Shown: positions 21,162-30,992 of the stretch, one piece after another
How positions within the stretch are numbered: position 1 is the stretch's first letter
Layout of the letters: each line of letters opens with the position of its first letter
From: an uncultured Acetatifactor sp.
Lineage (GTDB): Bacteria > Bacillota > Clostridia > Lachnospirales > Lachnospiraceae
Assembly: GCA_910584865.1 (NCBI GenBank)
Contig: CAJUCE010000002.1
Location: 217,082-281,081 of the forward strand
Direction: 5' to 3'
Length of the DNA stretch: 64,000 nucleotides
Notes under the pieces: generated by a model
Databases searched by the model: none
What the model saw: the letters and a program-made list of their open reading frames with translations, nothing else
What the model was told of the DNA's origin: nothing
Position numbers and translations under genes: made by a program

Positions 21162-23031
21162 ATGGCATAAAGAGCTGGAAATATTTTATAAACTGAAACC
21201 ACTTCTGATTTTGGAAGGAAATATACTGGATGTATTTACCTGGCCGGGAGAGCGGCCGCAGGATCGGATGGATATGCCCCTGCCGCTGTATCTGTACACT
21301 TTTCTTGTACAGAAAGGATACCGGAATATCGTGAAATTTGATGCGCTGGAAGGGTTTTCCGCCGTGGGATATACAGGGGAAGACAGCCTGGATACCTTTG
21401 CAGAGATCTGCGGCGCAAAGGGAGGCAGGGAGAGTCTGAATGTGCCTTTTGCGGGATCGGAAGAGACAGGAGCCGAATATGCCAGGAATGCCATGACCCA
21501 GAATAGAGTCTCTTCGGCGGTAATTATGGATCTGGCCAGCAGATACCTGGTCTCTCCCGGTAATCTGAGCCAGGCGTTGGTGGACGCCTACACGAATCTG
21601 CTGAAGGGAGCGCAGGAGGGGCGCAGGGTGCGGAACCGGGAGGCCGGGGTGAGCAATAACAATCTGTTGATTCTGGTGGTGAATAAGCTCAATGATATTC
21701 CGGCCTGGTTTTATCTGGACAATCCTTTCGTGAGGACGCTGCATGTCTCCCAGCCCACGCGGGAAGAGCGGGAATTCATGATGCGGGAAGAGCATTTCAG
21801 AGAATTCTTCGTCCCCGATATCTATGAGGAGGACATCAGGGAATACCGGGAGAAGCCCGGAGAACTGAAGAAATTAAAGGAAAGATTTGTGGGGATGACC
21901 GAGGGCTTTACGAAGATCGAGCTGCGTAATCTGATGAAACTATGTACGGAAGAGCGATATCATATCGGCAGGATGACGGACATTGTGGATCTGTACCGCT
22001 ACGGGATACGGGAGAATCCCTGGGAGAACCGCAGGCTTCAGGAGACTCTCAGAACCGGGGAAACCGCGCTGCAGGAGCGTGTGATTGGACAGCCGGCGGC
22101 GGTGGAGAGGACTTTGAACGTGATCAAGCGGGCAGCGGCGGGTATGAGCGGTCTGCAGCACTCCTCTCACACCAAGCCAAAGGGGATTTTGTTCTTCGCA
22201 GGCCCTACGGGAACGGGCAAGACGGAGACGGCCAAGGCGCTGGCCCAGCTTTTGTTCGGGGATGAGAGCCGCTGTGTCCGCTTTGACATGAGCGAGTATT
22301 CCCAGGAGCATTCCGATCAGAAACTTTTGGGGGCGCCTCCCGGGTATGTGGGATATGAGGCCGGAGGAAGATTGACCAATGCGGTCAGGGAGAATCCCTT
22401 CAGCATCCTGCTGTTCGACGAGATAGAGAAGGCCCATGGCTCCATACTGGATAAATTCCTGCAGATTTTAGAGGACGGCCGGATGACGGACGGTCAGGGG
22501 AGGACCGTGTATTTCTCGGAGACGGTGATCATCTTTACCAGCAATCTGGGTATCTACAAACGTCTTCCCGGGGGCGGCACGGCGCTGAATGTGACGCCGG
22601 GAGAAACCTATGCGTCCATGGAGAAAAAGGTCCGGGGAGCCGTGGAGGGGTATTTCAAATCCGAATTGGGCAGACCGGAGATCCTGAACCGGATCGGCGA
22701 AAATATTGTGGTATTTGACTTTATCCGCCAGGAGGCCGCCGGGGAGATATTGGATCATCAGCTGCGCAGCATTGTGGGAAAGCTTCGGAATGAAAATCAT
22801 ATCGAGCTGGTCATAGAGGAATCGGTGCGGAACGTTTTGCTGGAGAAGGCTTTGGGGAATCTGGAAAACGGCGGACGGGGCGTGGGAAATATTGTGGAGG
22901 AATTTCTGCTCAATCCGCTGTCGGCCTGGATGCTGGATGAGGATCTTTTGAAGGATGCAGAGATTACAGTGAAGGCGCTGGATGCAGAGGCGCATCCGGT
23001 CCGAATGGAAGCAGAGGGAAGGGTCAGATGA
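21133..23031 (+). CDS. AAA+ ATPase with ClpB-type D2 module and degenerate N-terminal AAA
   Basis: 632 residues from ATG 21133 (AGGGAGGA just before). The C-terminal half is a ClpA/ClpB-type AAA+ module: Walker A GPTGTGKT near residue 357, pore loop GYVGYE, Walker B ILLFDEIEKA near 425, and ITFTSN-like sensor IIFTSNLG. The N-terminal half (LLILEGNILDVFTW, SAVIMDLASRYL, LLILVVNKLNDIPAWF) looks like an AAA fold without a Walker A. There is no ClpN domain, no ClpP loop seen and no middle coiled coil, so it is not the housekeeping ClpB. It may remodel proteins marked by the kinase circuit. Overlaps the PP2C gene by 4 bp. Confidence 0.85.
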   Translation: MRDDEIYICKWHKELEIFYKLKPLLILEGNILDVFTWPGERPQDRMDMPLPLYLYTFLVQKGYRNIVKFDALEGFSAVGYTGEDSLDTFAEICGAKGGRESLNVPFAGSEETGAEYARNAMTQNRVSSAVIMDLASRYLVSPGNLSQALVDAYTNLLKGAQEGRRVRNREAGVSNNNLLILVVNKLNDIPAWFYLDNPFVRTLHVSQPTREEREFMMREEHFREFFVPDIYEEDIREYREKPGELKKLKERFVGMTEGFTKIELRNLMKLCTEERYHIGRMTDIVDLYRYGIRENPWENRRLQETLRTGETALQERVIGQPAAVERTLNVIKRAAAGMSGLQHSSHTKPKGILFFAGPTGTGKTETAKALAQLLFGDESRCVRFDMSEYSQEHSDQKLLGAPPGYVGYEAGGRLTNAVRENPFSILLFDEIEKAHGSILDKFLQILEDGRMTDGQGRTVYFSETVIIFTSNLGIYKRLPGGGTALNVTPGETYASMEKKVRGAVEGYFKSELGRPEILNRIGENIVVFDFIRQEAAGEILDHQLRSIVGKLRNENHIELVIEESVRNVLLEKALGNLENGGRGVGNIVEEFLLNPLSAWMLDEDLLKDAEITVKALDAEAHPVRMEAEGRVR

Positions 23032-23786
23032 AGACATACAGCATATACAGCTATGTGCAGAAGGGAATCCGGCACGGGGCAGGCGCCTGCGAAGATACGG
23101 TTCTGGCCGGCCGGACTGTGCTGAGAGAAGGATACGCACAAACGGCTGCGGAGGACTTTTTTCAGGCCGGGGTTGCGGACGGCATGGGCGGAATGCCGGC
23201 GGGAGACCTGGCTTCGGGAGAGGTGATGGAGCAGCTGTCCCTGTTGGACCCTGCAGGCATGACCATGGAGGATTACGGGACAGAGCTTCAAAGGCTCAAT
23301 ACCCGGATCCGGAGGATGGGGGAGAGCTGTCCTGAGAGGTTGGGAATGGGAAGTACTCTGGCGCTTTTTTGCAGCTGTCTGGACGGGATGTTTGCAGCAT
23401 GGGCGGGAAACAGCCGATTGTATAAGATTTTCGGAGCAGGGATGGTGGCTTTGACCGTAGATCACAATGTGGGCAGGGAGGAGGCATGGGGACTTGGGAC
23501 TTCAAGGGAAGGCGCTTATCTGACTGCCTATATGGGGATGCCGGAGGAGGCGTATTCGGAGAAGGCGCAGATGCGGAGCGTGCGCGCGGCGGAGGAAGAT
23601 GCTTTTCTGCTGACTACGGACGGGCTTCATGACTGGCTTTCCTATGAAGAAATGCTGGAGACGGTACAGGATGTGCCGGAGCCTGACAGATTGCTGCCTC
23701 TGCTTGCCAGGCGTGCAAGAGAGACAGGGTCGGAAGATGATATCTCCATTGTGCTGATCAGGCAAAAGGAGCGTGCAAAAGAATGA
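23028..23786 (+). CDS. PP2C-type Ser/Thr protein phosphatase
   Basis: 252 residues, a complete PPM/PP2C domain. Metal-binding motifs are visible: ACEDTVL near the start, GVADGMGGMPAGDLAS, GMGSTLALF, LLTTDGLHDWLS and the final GSEDDISIVLI. It would remove phosphate from Ser or Thr of the kinase targets. ATG 23028 overlaps the AAA+ stop and ATG 23783 of the next gene overlaps its own stop, both as ATGA, so expression is coupled. It is cytosolic, with no membrane segment. Confidence 0.93.
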   Translation: MKTYSIYSYVQKGIRHGAGACEDTVLAGRTVLREGYAQTAAEDFFQAGVADGMGGMPAGDLASGEVMEQLSLLDPAGMTMEDYGTELQRLNTRIRRMGESCPERLGMGSTLALFCSCLDGMFAAWAGNSRLYKIFGAGMVALTVDHNVGREEAWGLGTSREGAYLTAYMGMPEEAYSEKAQMRSVRAAEEDAFLLTTDGLHDWLSYEEMLETVQDVPEPDRLLPLLARRARETGSEDDISIVLIRQKERAKE

Positions 23787-25495
23787 AAATACTGCTCTAT
23801 ATTGTAATTACCATATTGTTTATCTTTGGTAACGCGTTTTTGAGGAGCCGGATAGAGAAAAGGAATTTCGATCCATTCCAGGTCCGTATGGAGTCGCCGG
23901 AAGTGTCCGAACCCGCAGAGAGCAATTCCTATGGAGAAGATATGGAAGAATCCGGTCCGTCTGAACCGGATTTACCGGGGGAGGCCGCCGTACCGTCGGG
24001 CGAGGATTTTTCGGGGGAAGCTGGCGGGGAATCCGTACCATCGGGCGAGGGCTTGACCGGACAGGACGCAGACGCTCCGTCTTCTTCGGAGGGGATTTTT
24101 GGGGAAAACACAGATGCACTGGGAGTGTCTCAGGAGAGCCCTGTGCGCCGGCAGGACCCCTCGCCCTGGGAGACGCTGCAGCAGGCAGTTTTGCAGCTCC
24201 GGAATTCCTATACGGAGTACGGAGAGCTGGAGGGGCTTGGGTACCAGATTCGGGACGGAAGAGCCATCATTACCGGATACGGCGGAGAGGAGGAAAATAT
24301 CACGCTTCCCGCCGTGATCAATGGTTTTGCCGTGACGGAGATCGGCGCAGGGGCCTTTTGGGGCAACACCCGGCTGAAAAGCCTGGTCTCCAAGGGAAAT
24401 ATAGAGATCGTAGGAGACAGAGCCTTTGCCGAATGTGCTGAATTGGAGAACGTGGAGATCGGAGATCGGATTTCCAAAATGGGCAGAGATGTACTCAGTG
24501 CTACCAGGCTGCGCTCCAGACAGCAGATGGAGCAGGGATATGTAACGCTGGGCAACATGCTGGTGGAGCCGCCTGTGTCGGGGGAGTTTTTCATTCCGGA
24601 TAATGTGACGGGAATCGGCGCAGACTGCTTTCGGGAAAATGAGAATGTGACGCAGGTTGTACTTCCGGAGGGCTTTCTGTACCTCGGCGAGGAAGCCTTT
24701 GCCTTCTGCCCCAATCTTACACGGGCAGTCTTTCCTGCCGGGATGGAGGAAATCGGAAACGGCGCTTTTTCCTGGTGTGAAAATATTGTCGAAATTACGT
24801 TCGAAGGAAGCGTAAGGCGCATCGGCGATTCCGCTTTTGAGGGCTGCGGGCAATATGGGGACATTACCTTTCCGGAGGGACTGGAAGAGATCGGAGCCAG
24901 GGCATTTTGGGAATGCGGGCAGATGACCTCCATCGTCATTCCCGGAACGGTGAAGAAAATCGGCGACGGCGCTTTCTGTAATCTGGGAATGCTGGGCACG
25001 CCCCAGAAGATAACCAGGCTGGAACTGAAGGAAGGTGTGGAGCAGGTGGGAAGAGAGGCTTTTCAATATATTATGGCCCGGGAAATCCTGCTGCCGGACA
25101 GTCTGGTTATGGCCGGGGAAAACGCATTTACCGTGACGGAGGAGATGGAGGCGGCGCCGGGAATGTATGTGGCGGACGGTGTATTGCTGCAATATACGGG
25201 AGAAGAAACAACCCCGGCGGTTCCGGAGGGTGTGCGGATGATTCTGGGGAATGCTTTCCGCAATAACCAGAATATTGTATCGGTAGAACTGCCGGCGGGG
25301 CTGCGGTGTATCGGCGGCAGTGCTTTTGAAGACTGCGCCGCACTTTCCTGGATGACGATTCCCGATTCCGTGGAGGTCATAGGAGACAGAGCGTTTGCAA
25401 ATTGCAGGAGTCTGACCGTTGTGGACGGATATGAAGAGGTGGCGCGGAAGGGAAAGGAGATCTTTGCGTCCAGCGGTATGGCCGGAGGAGAGTGA
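23783..25495 (+). CDS. Membrane-anchored leucine-rich-repeat (BspA-like) protein
   Basis: 570 residues. A signal anchor (KILLYIVITILFIFGNAFL) is followed by an acidic Ser/Gly/Pro-rich linker to about residue 130. At least nine LRR_5/BspA-type repeats come after it, with the form IGxxAFxxCxxLxxIxIPxxV (for instance IGDRAFANCRSL). Such repeats are common on surface proteins that bind partners. With an N-terminal anchor the repeats would be outside the cell, which makes it the possible sensor or surface arm of the operon. It overlaps its neighbours on both sides and so belongs to the unit. Confidence 0.85.
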   Translation: MKILLYIVITILFIFGNAFLRSRIEKRNFDPFQVRMESPEVSEPAESNSYGEDMEESGPSEPDLPGEAAVPSGEDFSGEAGGESVPSGEGLTGQDADAPSSSEGIFGENTDALGVSQESPVRRQDPSPWETLQQAVLQLRNSYTEYGELEGLGYQIRDGRAIITGYGGEEENITLPAVINGFAVTEIGAGAFWGNTRLKSLVSKGNIEIVGDRAFAECAELENVEIGDRISKMGRDVLSATRLRSRQQMEQGYVTLGNMLVEPPVSGEFFIPDNVTGIGADCFRENENVTQVVLPEGFLYLGEEAFAFCPNLTRAVFPAGMEEIGNGAFSWCENIVEITFEGSVRRIGDSAFEGCGQYGDITFPEGLEEIGARAFWECGQMTSIVIPGTVKKIGDGAFCNLGMLGTPQKITRLELKEGVEQVGREAFQYIMAREILLPDSLVMAGENAFTVTEEMEAAPGMYVADGVLLQYTGEETTPAVPEGVRMILGNAFRNNQNIVSVELPAGLRCIGGSAFEDCAALSWMTIPDSVEVIGDRAFANCRSLTVVDGYEEVARKGKEIFASSGMAGGE

Positions 25496-25500
25496 ATCAG

Positions 25501-27600
25501 ATGGTGAGAAAATATACATTATATTTGGATGAGAGCGGGGATTTTGACAGGGATTTGGAGGCATCCTGGAAAAACGAATGTCTGATCGGGGGGCTGCTGC
25601 TTCGGGAGGGACGGCCGCTGAGGGAAGAGCGGGCCCGGGAGATTGTGGCCGGTGCCTGGAAGAAGGCGTTTCCGGAGGATGCAGGACGGTCTGCGGAGGT
25701 GCTTTTTGCTAGGGCAGCCCATGCCACGGAGCTTAGGGAGAATAAGGCGAAGATCGTCCGCAGTGTGCTGGAAGAGGCAGAGCGGTATGGGGATTTCGTG
25801 ATTTTTGAAAATTATAATAAGACCAGAATCGTAAATAGCACATTGACTTATATCAATATCATGGTAGACGGCATCATACAGCTGGCCGGGAGACTGGCGG
25901 CAGAGCATCCCGGGGATAAGGCGAAGCTGGAGGTGATCGCAGGATTCCGCAAAGACACTACCGTTTCCGTGTCTGCGGACAGGACCGAGGGGTATATCAG
26001 AAAAGAGGAATTCACGGAGAGAATCAGGGAGAGGCTGAGTCTGGCCCAGGTGAAAAATCATCTTCTGAGCAACAGAAATGGGGAGATTTTATTCCGCTGC
26101 GACGATGACAAGGCGAATCCCTGCCTGGTTGTCTGCGATTATATCTGCAATTTCTATATCACAAGAACCGCAGCTGTCTACAGGGAAAGCTATGACGGGA
26201 GGATTTCCCTGGGGGAATATCTGCTGGTTAAATACAAAGAATGCAACAGATTCAGTCTGCAGGGAGATGTCCGGAGAGAGCGGGTGGCAGATTATATCAA
26301 CAGGCAGAATTACGACATTGCGCTGTATGATATCTGTACCGGAATCGTGGATAAAAAGGAGAATGCGGACAGAATCCTGAACGCTTTTCTATGTCTGCCG
26401 GAGAAGGCCAGGGAGAACTATCTGCAATCTCTGGGGAATTATTTCAACAATCTCATCGGAGGAGAGAGAAATCTTGCTCTGGGAGGAAGGGCGCTGAAAG
26501 CCGGGGAGGAGATTGCTGAGGCAATGCGGGCGGCCGGGAAGGAGGACATCCGGTTTACATTGAATATCGTTCTGTACAGGCTGGCGGTCTGCAATCACCA
26601 GGGGCGGCTGGATGAGATGGAGGAGCTGTTCGGCCGCTGCAGGGAATTGTTGTCCCGGGCGCTTAACAGGACGGAATATCTGGATTACGCATTTCTTTAT
26701 TATAATCGCTATGCGGTGTATCTGACGGATACCTTGCGGGTGCAGGAGGCGGTAGAATTGCTTGAGCAGGCGGAGCGCTGTTTTGAAGCCTATGAGCTGA
26801 TCATTGAGGAGCTGCCGGGACTAAAGGCGGCCGGAGAGAAAATCCGCTCCGAACAGCTGGGCAGGCTTTTGGGAACCAAAGTACAATGTATGAGATATCT
26901 GCTTTCCCGGGGAAAATGTACCTATGAAGAAGCGGCTGCAGTGAGCGGGAAGGCTTTGGAGAATTTCAGCAGAGAAGCGGACTTAAGGCGGCAGTATCAA
27001 TACCGCGGGCAGATTGAAGCGGCGGCGGGGAGATATGAGGAGGCGCTTTCCTATCTCTGCAAGGGCTTCGGTGTACAGACATGGCAGGAATTATTTGTGC
27101 CCGAAGTTCTGAGGGACGAATTTGCGGCATATCAGCTGTCCTTTTTCGTAAAGGAATTTGCCGGGAAGGAGACGCCGGGGGAGTATACGGAGATTCTGAA
27201 GAGACTGCGCAGTCAGGAGAGTGTATTCCTGGGCAAAAAAGGCTATCCGGAATTTGCCGTCTGCGGGAATTGTGCGTATGCCATGGAACAGTCCGGGTTT
27301 GACGCTAATGCGGCAAAACGTTACTACAAAAGCGTAATAGAAGGCGCGGTCCTGGAGGAGGACGGACCGCTTCTGTTCCTGTTGAAGATGATGATCGGGG
27401 CGGACTATGCGGCCATGGTTGCCGGGCGGCAGGAGACTGAGGCCCGGAAGGCCGCAGACAGGCTGAGGGAAGGGGCGGGGATGCTTGGAAGCGTCATACT
27501 TCCGGAAGGACTTAAGGGTCTGCCCGGGCAGCTGGAGGAAGCCTGCCGCCGGGAAAAACCGGAGGAATTCAGGAGATTTGCGGCTCTGCGGCAGTATTGA
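25501..27600 (+). CDS. DUF3800 protein with long helical C-terminal region
   Basis: 699 residues from ATG 25501; GTG 25492, overlapping the previous stop, is the other choice. The start YTLYLDESGDFD is the DUF3800 signature, an RNase H-like fold with acidic residues (D-E-S-G-D), and a further HFxx-type acidic segment (VVCDYICNFYI) ends this part near residue 240. The remaining 450 residues are helical with tetratricopeptide-like pairs (ALSYLCKGFGVQTWQ, AKRYYKSVIEGAVLEEDGP). DUF3800 proteins often sit in defence or mobile loci and may be nucleases. It ends the kinase operon; no clear terminator follows. Confidence 0.8.
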   Translation: MVRKYTLYLDESGDFDRDLEASWKNECLIGGLLLREGRPLREERAREIVAGAWKKAFPEDAGRSAEVLFARAAHATELRENKAKIVRSVLEEAERYGDFVIFENYNKTRIVNSTLTYINIMVDGIIQLAGRLAAEHPGDKAKLEVIAGFRKDTTVSVSADRTEGYIRKEEFTERIRERLSLAQVKNHLLSNRNGEILFRCDDDKANPCLVVCDYICNFYITRTAAVYRESYDGRISLGEYLLVKYKECNRFSLQGDVRRERVADYINRQNYDIALYDICTGIVDKKENADRILNAFLCLPEKARENYLQSLGNYFNNLIGGERNLALGGRALKAGEEIAEAMRAAGKEDIRFTLNIVLYRLAVCNHQGRLDEMEELFGRCRELLSRALNRTEYLDYAFLYYNRYAVYLTDTLRVQEAVELLEQAERCFEAYELIIEELPGLKAAGEKIRSEQLGRLLGTKVQCMRYLLSRGKCTYEEAAAVSGKALENFSREADLRRQYQYRGQIEAAAGRYEEALSYLCKGFGVQTWQELFVPEVLRDEFAAYQLSFFVKEFAGKETPGEYTEILKRLRSQESVFLGKKGYPEFAVCGNCAYAMEQSGFDANAAKRYYKSVIEGAVLEEDGPLLFLLKMMIGADYAAMVAGRQETEARKAADRLREGAGMLGSVILPEGLKGLPGQLEEACRREKPEEFRRFAALRQY

Positions 27601-27677
27601 CAGGCGCTCGGTTTTTGTACCGGAGGGTTGCCGGAGAGGAGTATTTGGCAGCTTTTAGTAGTTTTATACAATTTTTA

Positions 27678-27707
27678 TTGACACAGAGCATGGGAAAACG
27701 ATAGAAT
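27678..27707 (+). promoter_or_regulatory. Promoter of citrate synthase
   Basis: TTGACA (27678-27683) and TAGAAT (27702-27707) are 18 bp apart in the 187-bp gap before the gene. It separates this gene from the kinase operon. Confidence 0.6.
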
Positions 27708-27787
27708 AAAAGTAAGGCTTGATTTGTTTTGACAAAAAAGAGGTATCTGTTGTGAGAGGGTTTTAAGAAGTAAGGAGGACTGTTTTA

Positions 27788-29137
27788 TTGAAGAAAGATG
27801 AAATGATTTTGAATGATTATGCACAGTTATGCAGACAGGCGGATCATCTGGAGCCGGAGATGTTCGACAAATACGAGGTTCAGAGAGGCCTGCGTGACAA
27901 AAACGGCAACGGTGTGGTCACCGGGCTGACCAACATCTCCCGGATCGAGGCCTTTAAGATGGTGGATGGGGTGAAGACGCCCTGTGAGGGTAAATTATGG
28001 TACCGGGGCTATGACTGTATCGATCTGGTTAAGGGATTCCGCAATACAGGTTTTGGATTTGAGGAAGTGGCGTATCTGCTGCTCTTCGGGGAATTGCCGG
28101 ATGCAAACCAGCTGAAGCAGTTTCGGGATATTCTGGCGGCCAACAGGAGGCTGCCCACTAATTTCACCAGGGATGTGATTATGAAGGCGCCCAGCAACGA
28201 TATCATGAATTCGCTGACCAGGAGCGTATTGACACTGGCTTCCTATGACGATAACTGCAGTGATACTTCCATTGAGAATGTACTGCGGCAGTGCATGAGT
28301 CTCATCGGAGTATTCCCCATGCTGGCGGTCTATGCATATCATGCGTACAATCATTATCAAAATGATGACAGTATGTACATACACAGGCCTTCCGAGGAAC
28401 TGTCCGCAGCGGAGAATCTGTTAATGATGCTGCGGCCGGACAGGGAGTACACGGAACTGGAAGCCAAGGTGCTGGATATCGCACTGGTTCTGCACATGGA
28501 GCATGGCGGCGGTAACAACTCCACCTTCACTACCCGCGTGGTCACATCTTCCGGTTCAGATACTTATTCCGTGATCGCGGCGGCGCTGTCCTCTCTGAAG
28601 GGGCCCAAGCACGGCGGCGCCAATATTAAAGTAGTGGAGATGATGCGGGATATCGAGAGCAATGTATCCGATTGGGCGGACGAGGATGCGGTCAGGGCTT
28701 ACCTGAAGAAGATTTTGAATAAGGAAGCCTTTGACCGGAAGGGATTGATCTACGGCATGGGCCATGCGGTATATTCCCTTTCCGATCCCAGGGCCCAGGT
28801 ATTCAAGGGATTTGTGGAGATGCTGGCGTCCGCCAAGGGCAGGGAGAAGGACTTCGCCCTGTATTCCATGATCGAGCGTATGGCGCCCCAGGTCATCGCG
28901 GAGAAGGCCAGGATCTACAAGGGTGTCAGCGCCAATGTGGACTTTTACAGCGGATTTGTTTATAGTATGCTGGAGATCCCGCTGGAGATGTTTACTCCCA
29001 TTTTCGCCATTGCCAGAATCGTAGGCTGGAGTGCCCACAGGATAGAGGAGTTGATCAACATGGATAAGATCATCCGTCCTGCCTACAAGAGTGTCATGGC
29101 CGAACAGGAGAAGTATATCCCCATGGAGAACAGATAA
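27788..29137 (+). CDS. Citrate synthase
   Basis: 449 residues. Family motifs include LWYRGYDCIDLV, the active-site region LHMEHGGGNNSTFTTRVVTS, GPKHGGANIKVVEMM and GMGHAVYSLSDPRAQVFKG. It joins acetyl-CoA and oxaloacetate to citrate at the entry of the TCA cycle, here likely for glutamate synthesis in an anaerobe. TTG 27788 is taken as start because AAGGAGGA lies 7 bp before; ATG 27803 has no good site. A 2-methylcitrate synthase activity cannot be excluded by sequence alone. No aconitase or isocitrate dehydrogenase is adjacent. Confidence 0.92.
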   Translation: MKKDEMILNDYAQLCRQADHLEPEMFDKYEVQRGLRDKNGNGVVTGLTNISRIEAFKMVDGVKTPCEGKLWYRGYDCIDLVKGFRNTGFGFEEVAYLLLFGELPDANQLKQFRDILAANRRLPTNFTRDVIMKAPSNDIMNSLTRSVLTLASYDDNCSDTSIENVLRQCMSLIGVFPMLAVYAYHAYNHYQNDDSMYIHRPSEELSAAENLLMMLRPDREYTELEAKVLDIALVLHMEHGGGNNSTFTTRVVTSSGSDTYSVIAAALSSLKGPKHGGANIKVVEMMRDIESNVSDWADEDAVRAYLKKILNKEAFDRKGLIYGMGHAVYSLSDPRAQVFKGFVEMLASAKGREKDFALYSMIERMAPQVIAEKARIYKGVSANVDFYSGFVYSMLEIPLEMFTPIFAIARIVGWSAHRIEELINMDKIIRPAYKSVMAEQEKYIPMENR

Positions 29138-29172
29138 GAGAATAAAGGGAGCCGGGATGTCCGGCAGAATGC

Positions 29173-30888
29173 GTGCAAATATTGAAGACAGCGAAAACCA
29201 TTTTTTTCATTATCATGGCATTGATTATGATACTCTGCACCGGAATTCTGGTATGTGCCATGTCGCCTTCTCTGACGAAAATTCTGGCGGAGAAGGTGGC
29301 GGAGATCACATCCGAAGAACCAGGGGAAAATGACGCCCTGCCGGAGCAGCCGCCCGGGGACGGAAGCAAGCCTTCCGGTACGGAAGACAAAACGGGATCC
29401 CCTGGTCAGACAGAACCGGACGCCGGCAGCGGCAGCCCGGATCAGACAGACGCTCTGGGGAAGGATAGCGATTCCGCTTCGGAGGGTATGGGCGGGGATC
29501 CGTCGGGGGAAGACTCCCCGGACGGAACGCCCATGCCGGGAATCAGCGCGGACTGGATCAGGGACGGGAATCAGACAGGTTATGAGCCGCCCGACAGCCA
29601 GGACGTGGAGACGCCGGCCTCGGTCAGCGGGCGTGCAGGTTATGAGCCGGTTCAGGAGGAAGCGGAGCAGATTTTGCCGGAAGAGGCGGATGAACTGGCG
29701 GATTCTGCAGGGAATACAGGCAGCGATTTAAGCTTTGATCCGGAGATTTACCCATATTACGCCATGCTGGAAGAGGATATGCGCGCATTGTATAATCAGA
29801 TTTATGCCAATGCACAGGCGCTGGAGACACGGTTTGCACCGGTTACGGATGTGAATGTCAGCCGGCTGAAGACGGTGTTTGAGGCGGTTTACAATGACCA
29901 CCCGGAACTTTTCTGGCTGGAGACCGGTTACTCCTGTAAATATTTACGGAGCGGAAAATGTGTGGAGATCACCCTGAAATACAATGAGACGGCAGAAAAC
30001 CTGGAACAGGCGAAAGCGGAATTTGAGAGCCAGGCCGGGGAGGTGGTGTCGCAGGCTCAGGGCAGTACTTCCGAGAAAGAACGCCATATCCATGACTGGC
30101 TCATGCAATCGGTGGAATACAGCGTCGCCGCGCCCATGAACCAGAGCGCTTACAGCGCGCTGGTGGAGGGGAAGAGTGTCTGCGCCGGTTATGCAAGGGC
30201 ATTTCAGTATCTGATGCAGCAGCTGGGCGTTCCGTGCTATTATTGTACCGGATTTGCGGGGGAGGATCATGCCTGGAATATTATAAAGCTGGAGGACGGC
30301 TACTATAATGTGGATGTGACCTGGGATGATACCGAGACGCCTACCTATGATTATTTCAACAAATCGGACCGGGAATTCGGACCCACCCATATTCGGACAG
30401 GGCTGTCTGTCTATCTGCCTGCCTGTCAGAGCGGAGACGCTTTGCAGGGAGAGACATCCCCCGGGAATCCCCAGGAGAGCGGAGCGGATCAGGCAGAAGA
30501 GACGTTGATTAATCCTAACCCTTCTCAGCCGCTGGTATGGCAGAGCAGAACGCCGGAGACGGATTTGACCCAGGAGGAACAGCGGCAGGAGAACCTGGAG
30601 CAGGCCGGTATCAGCGAGTCGGATATAAGAAATACGATGCAGGAATATTACGAAGACTGCCGGAAGTTGCTGGAGGAAGTGGGAACGGGAGACCGACAGT
30701 TTACGAATGTAATTCCGGAATCCCTGTGGAGCTCGGTGGAACGGGCCTATTATAACGGAGATTATTGGAACGGATATGTGGAAGAAGCGCTGAAAGAGCT
30801 GGGGGCAGACGATTTTGTGATTCAGCTTCAGGTAGAGCGGCTGGGAGGCGGATATTACAGGCTCTACCACAATGTATATACAGATTAG
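29173..30888 (+). CDS. Exported transglutaminase-like protein
   Basis: 571 residues. GTG 29173 or TTG 29182 gives a signal anchor (TIFFIIMALIMILCTGILVC). An acidic, Pro/Gly/Ser-rich linker (about 45-180) precedes a transglutaminase-like core with the Cys-His-Asp triad: SVCAGYARAFQYL, EDHAWNIIKLEDG and YNVDVTWDDTE. After it come a Gln/Glu linker and a small C-terminal domain. Such proteins are thought to act as cysteine peptidases or crosslinkers at the cell surface. It shares the core layout with the lipoprotein at 39551. The start is uncertain because AAGGGAG lies 20 bp before GTG. Confidence 0.85.
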   Translation: MQILKTAKTIFFIIMALIMILCTGILVCAMSPSLTKILAEKVAEITSEEPGENDALPEQPPGDGSKPSGTEDKTGSPGQTEPDAGSGSPDQTDALGKDSDSASEGMGGDPSGEDSPDGTPMPGISADWIRDGNQTGYEPPDSQDVETPASVSGRAGYEPVQEEAEQILPEEADELADSAGNTGSDLSFDPEIYPYYAMLEEDMRALYNQIYANAQALETRFAPVTDVNVSRLKTVFEAVYNDHPELFWLETGYSCKYLRSGKCVEITLKYNETAENLEQAKAEFESQAGEVVSQAQGSTSEKERHIHDWLMQSVEYSVAAPMNQSAYSALVEGKSVCAGYARAFQYLMQQLGVPCYYCTGFAGEDHAWNIIKLEDGYYNVDVTWDDTETPTYDYFNKSDREFGPTHIRTGLSVYLPACQSGDALQGETSPGNPQESGADQAEETLINPNPSQPLVWQSRTPETDLTQEEQRQENLEQAGISESDIRNTMQEYYEDCRKLLEEVGTGDRQFTNVIPESLWSSVERAYYNGDYWNGYVEEALKELGADDFVIQLQVERLGGGYYRLYHNVYTD

Positions 30889-30902
30889 GAAAAGGAGTAT
30901 AC

Positions 30903-30936
30903 AAAAGTCAGAGGAAGATTTTCCTCTGACTTTTTT
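30903..30936 (+). terminator. Rho-independent terminator
   Basis: AAAAGTCAGAGGAA pairs perfectly with TTCCTCTGACTTTT around loop GATT, and T residues run on. It ends the transglutaminase transcript and separates it from spoIIIAA. Confidence 0.9.
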
Positions 30937-30992
30937 CTTGTCAGGAATATCCTGGAGGTTTGCTCATATATTTGAGAAAGGAGGACATGTGG

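Noticed and set aside
21133..23031. Housekeeping ClpB or ClpC chaperone
   Set aside because: Only the second AAA module is intact; the N-domain and middle coiled coil are missing and the first half has no Walker A.
12862..27600. Type VI secretion or contractile injection locus
   Set aside because: Kinase, phosphatase, FHA and a Clp-type ATPase are shared with such loci, but no sheath, tube, baseplate or spike gene is present.
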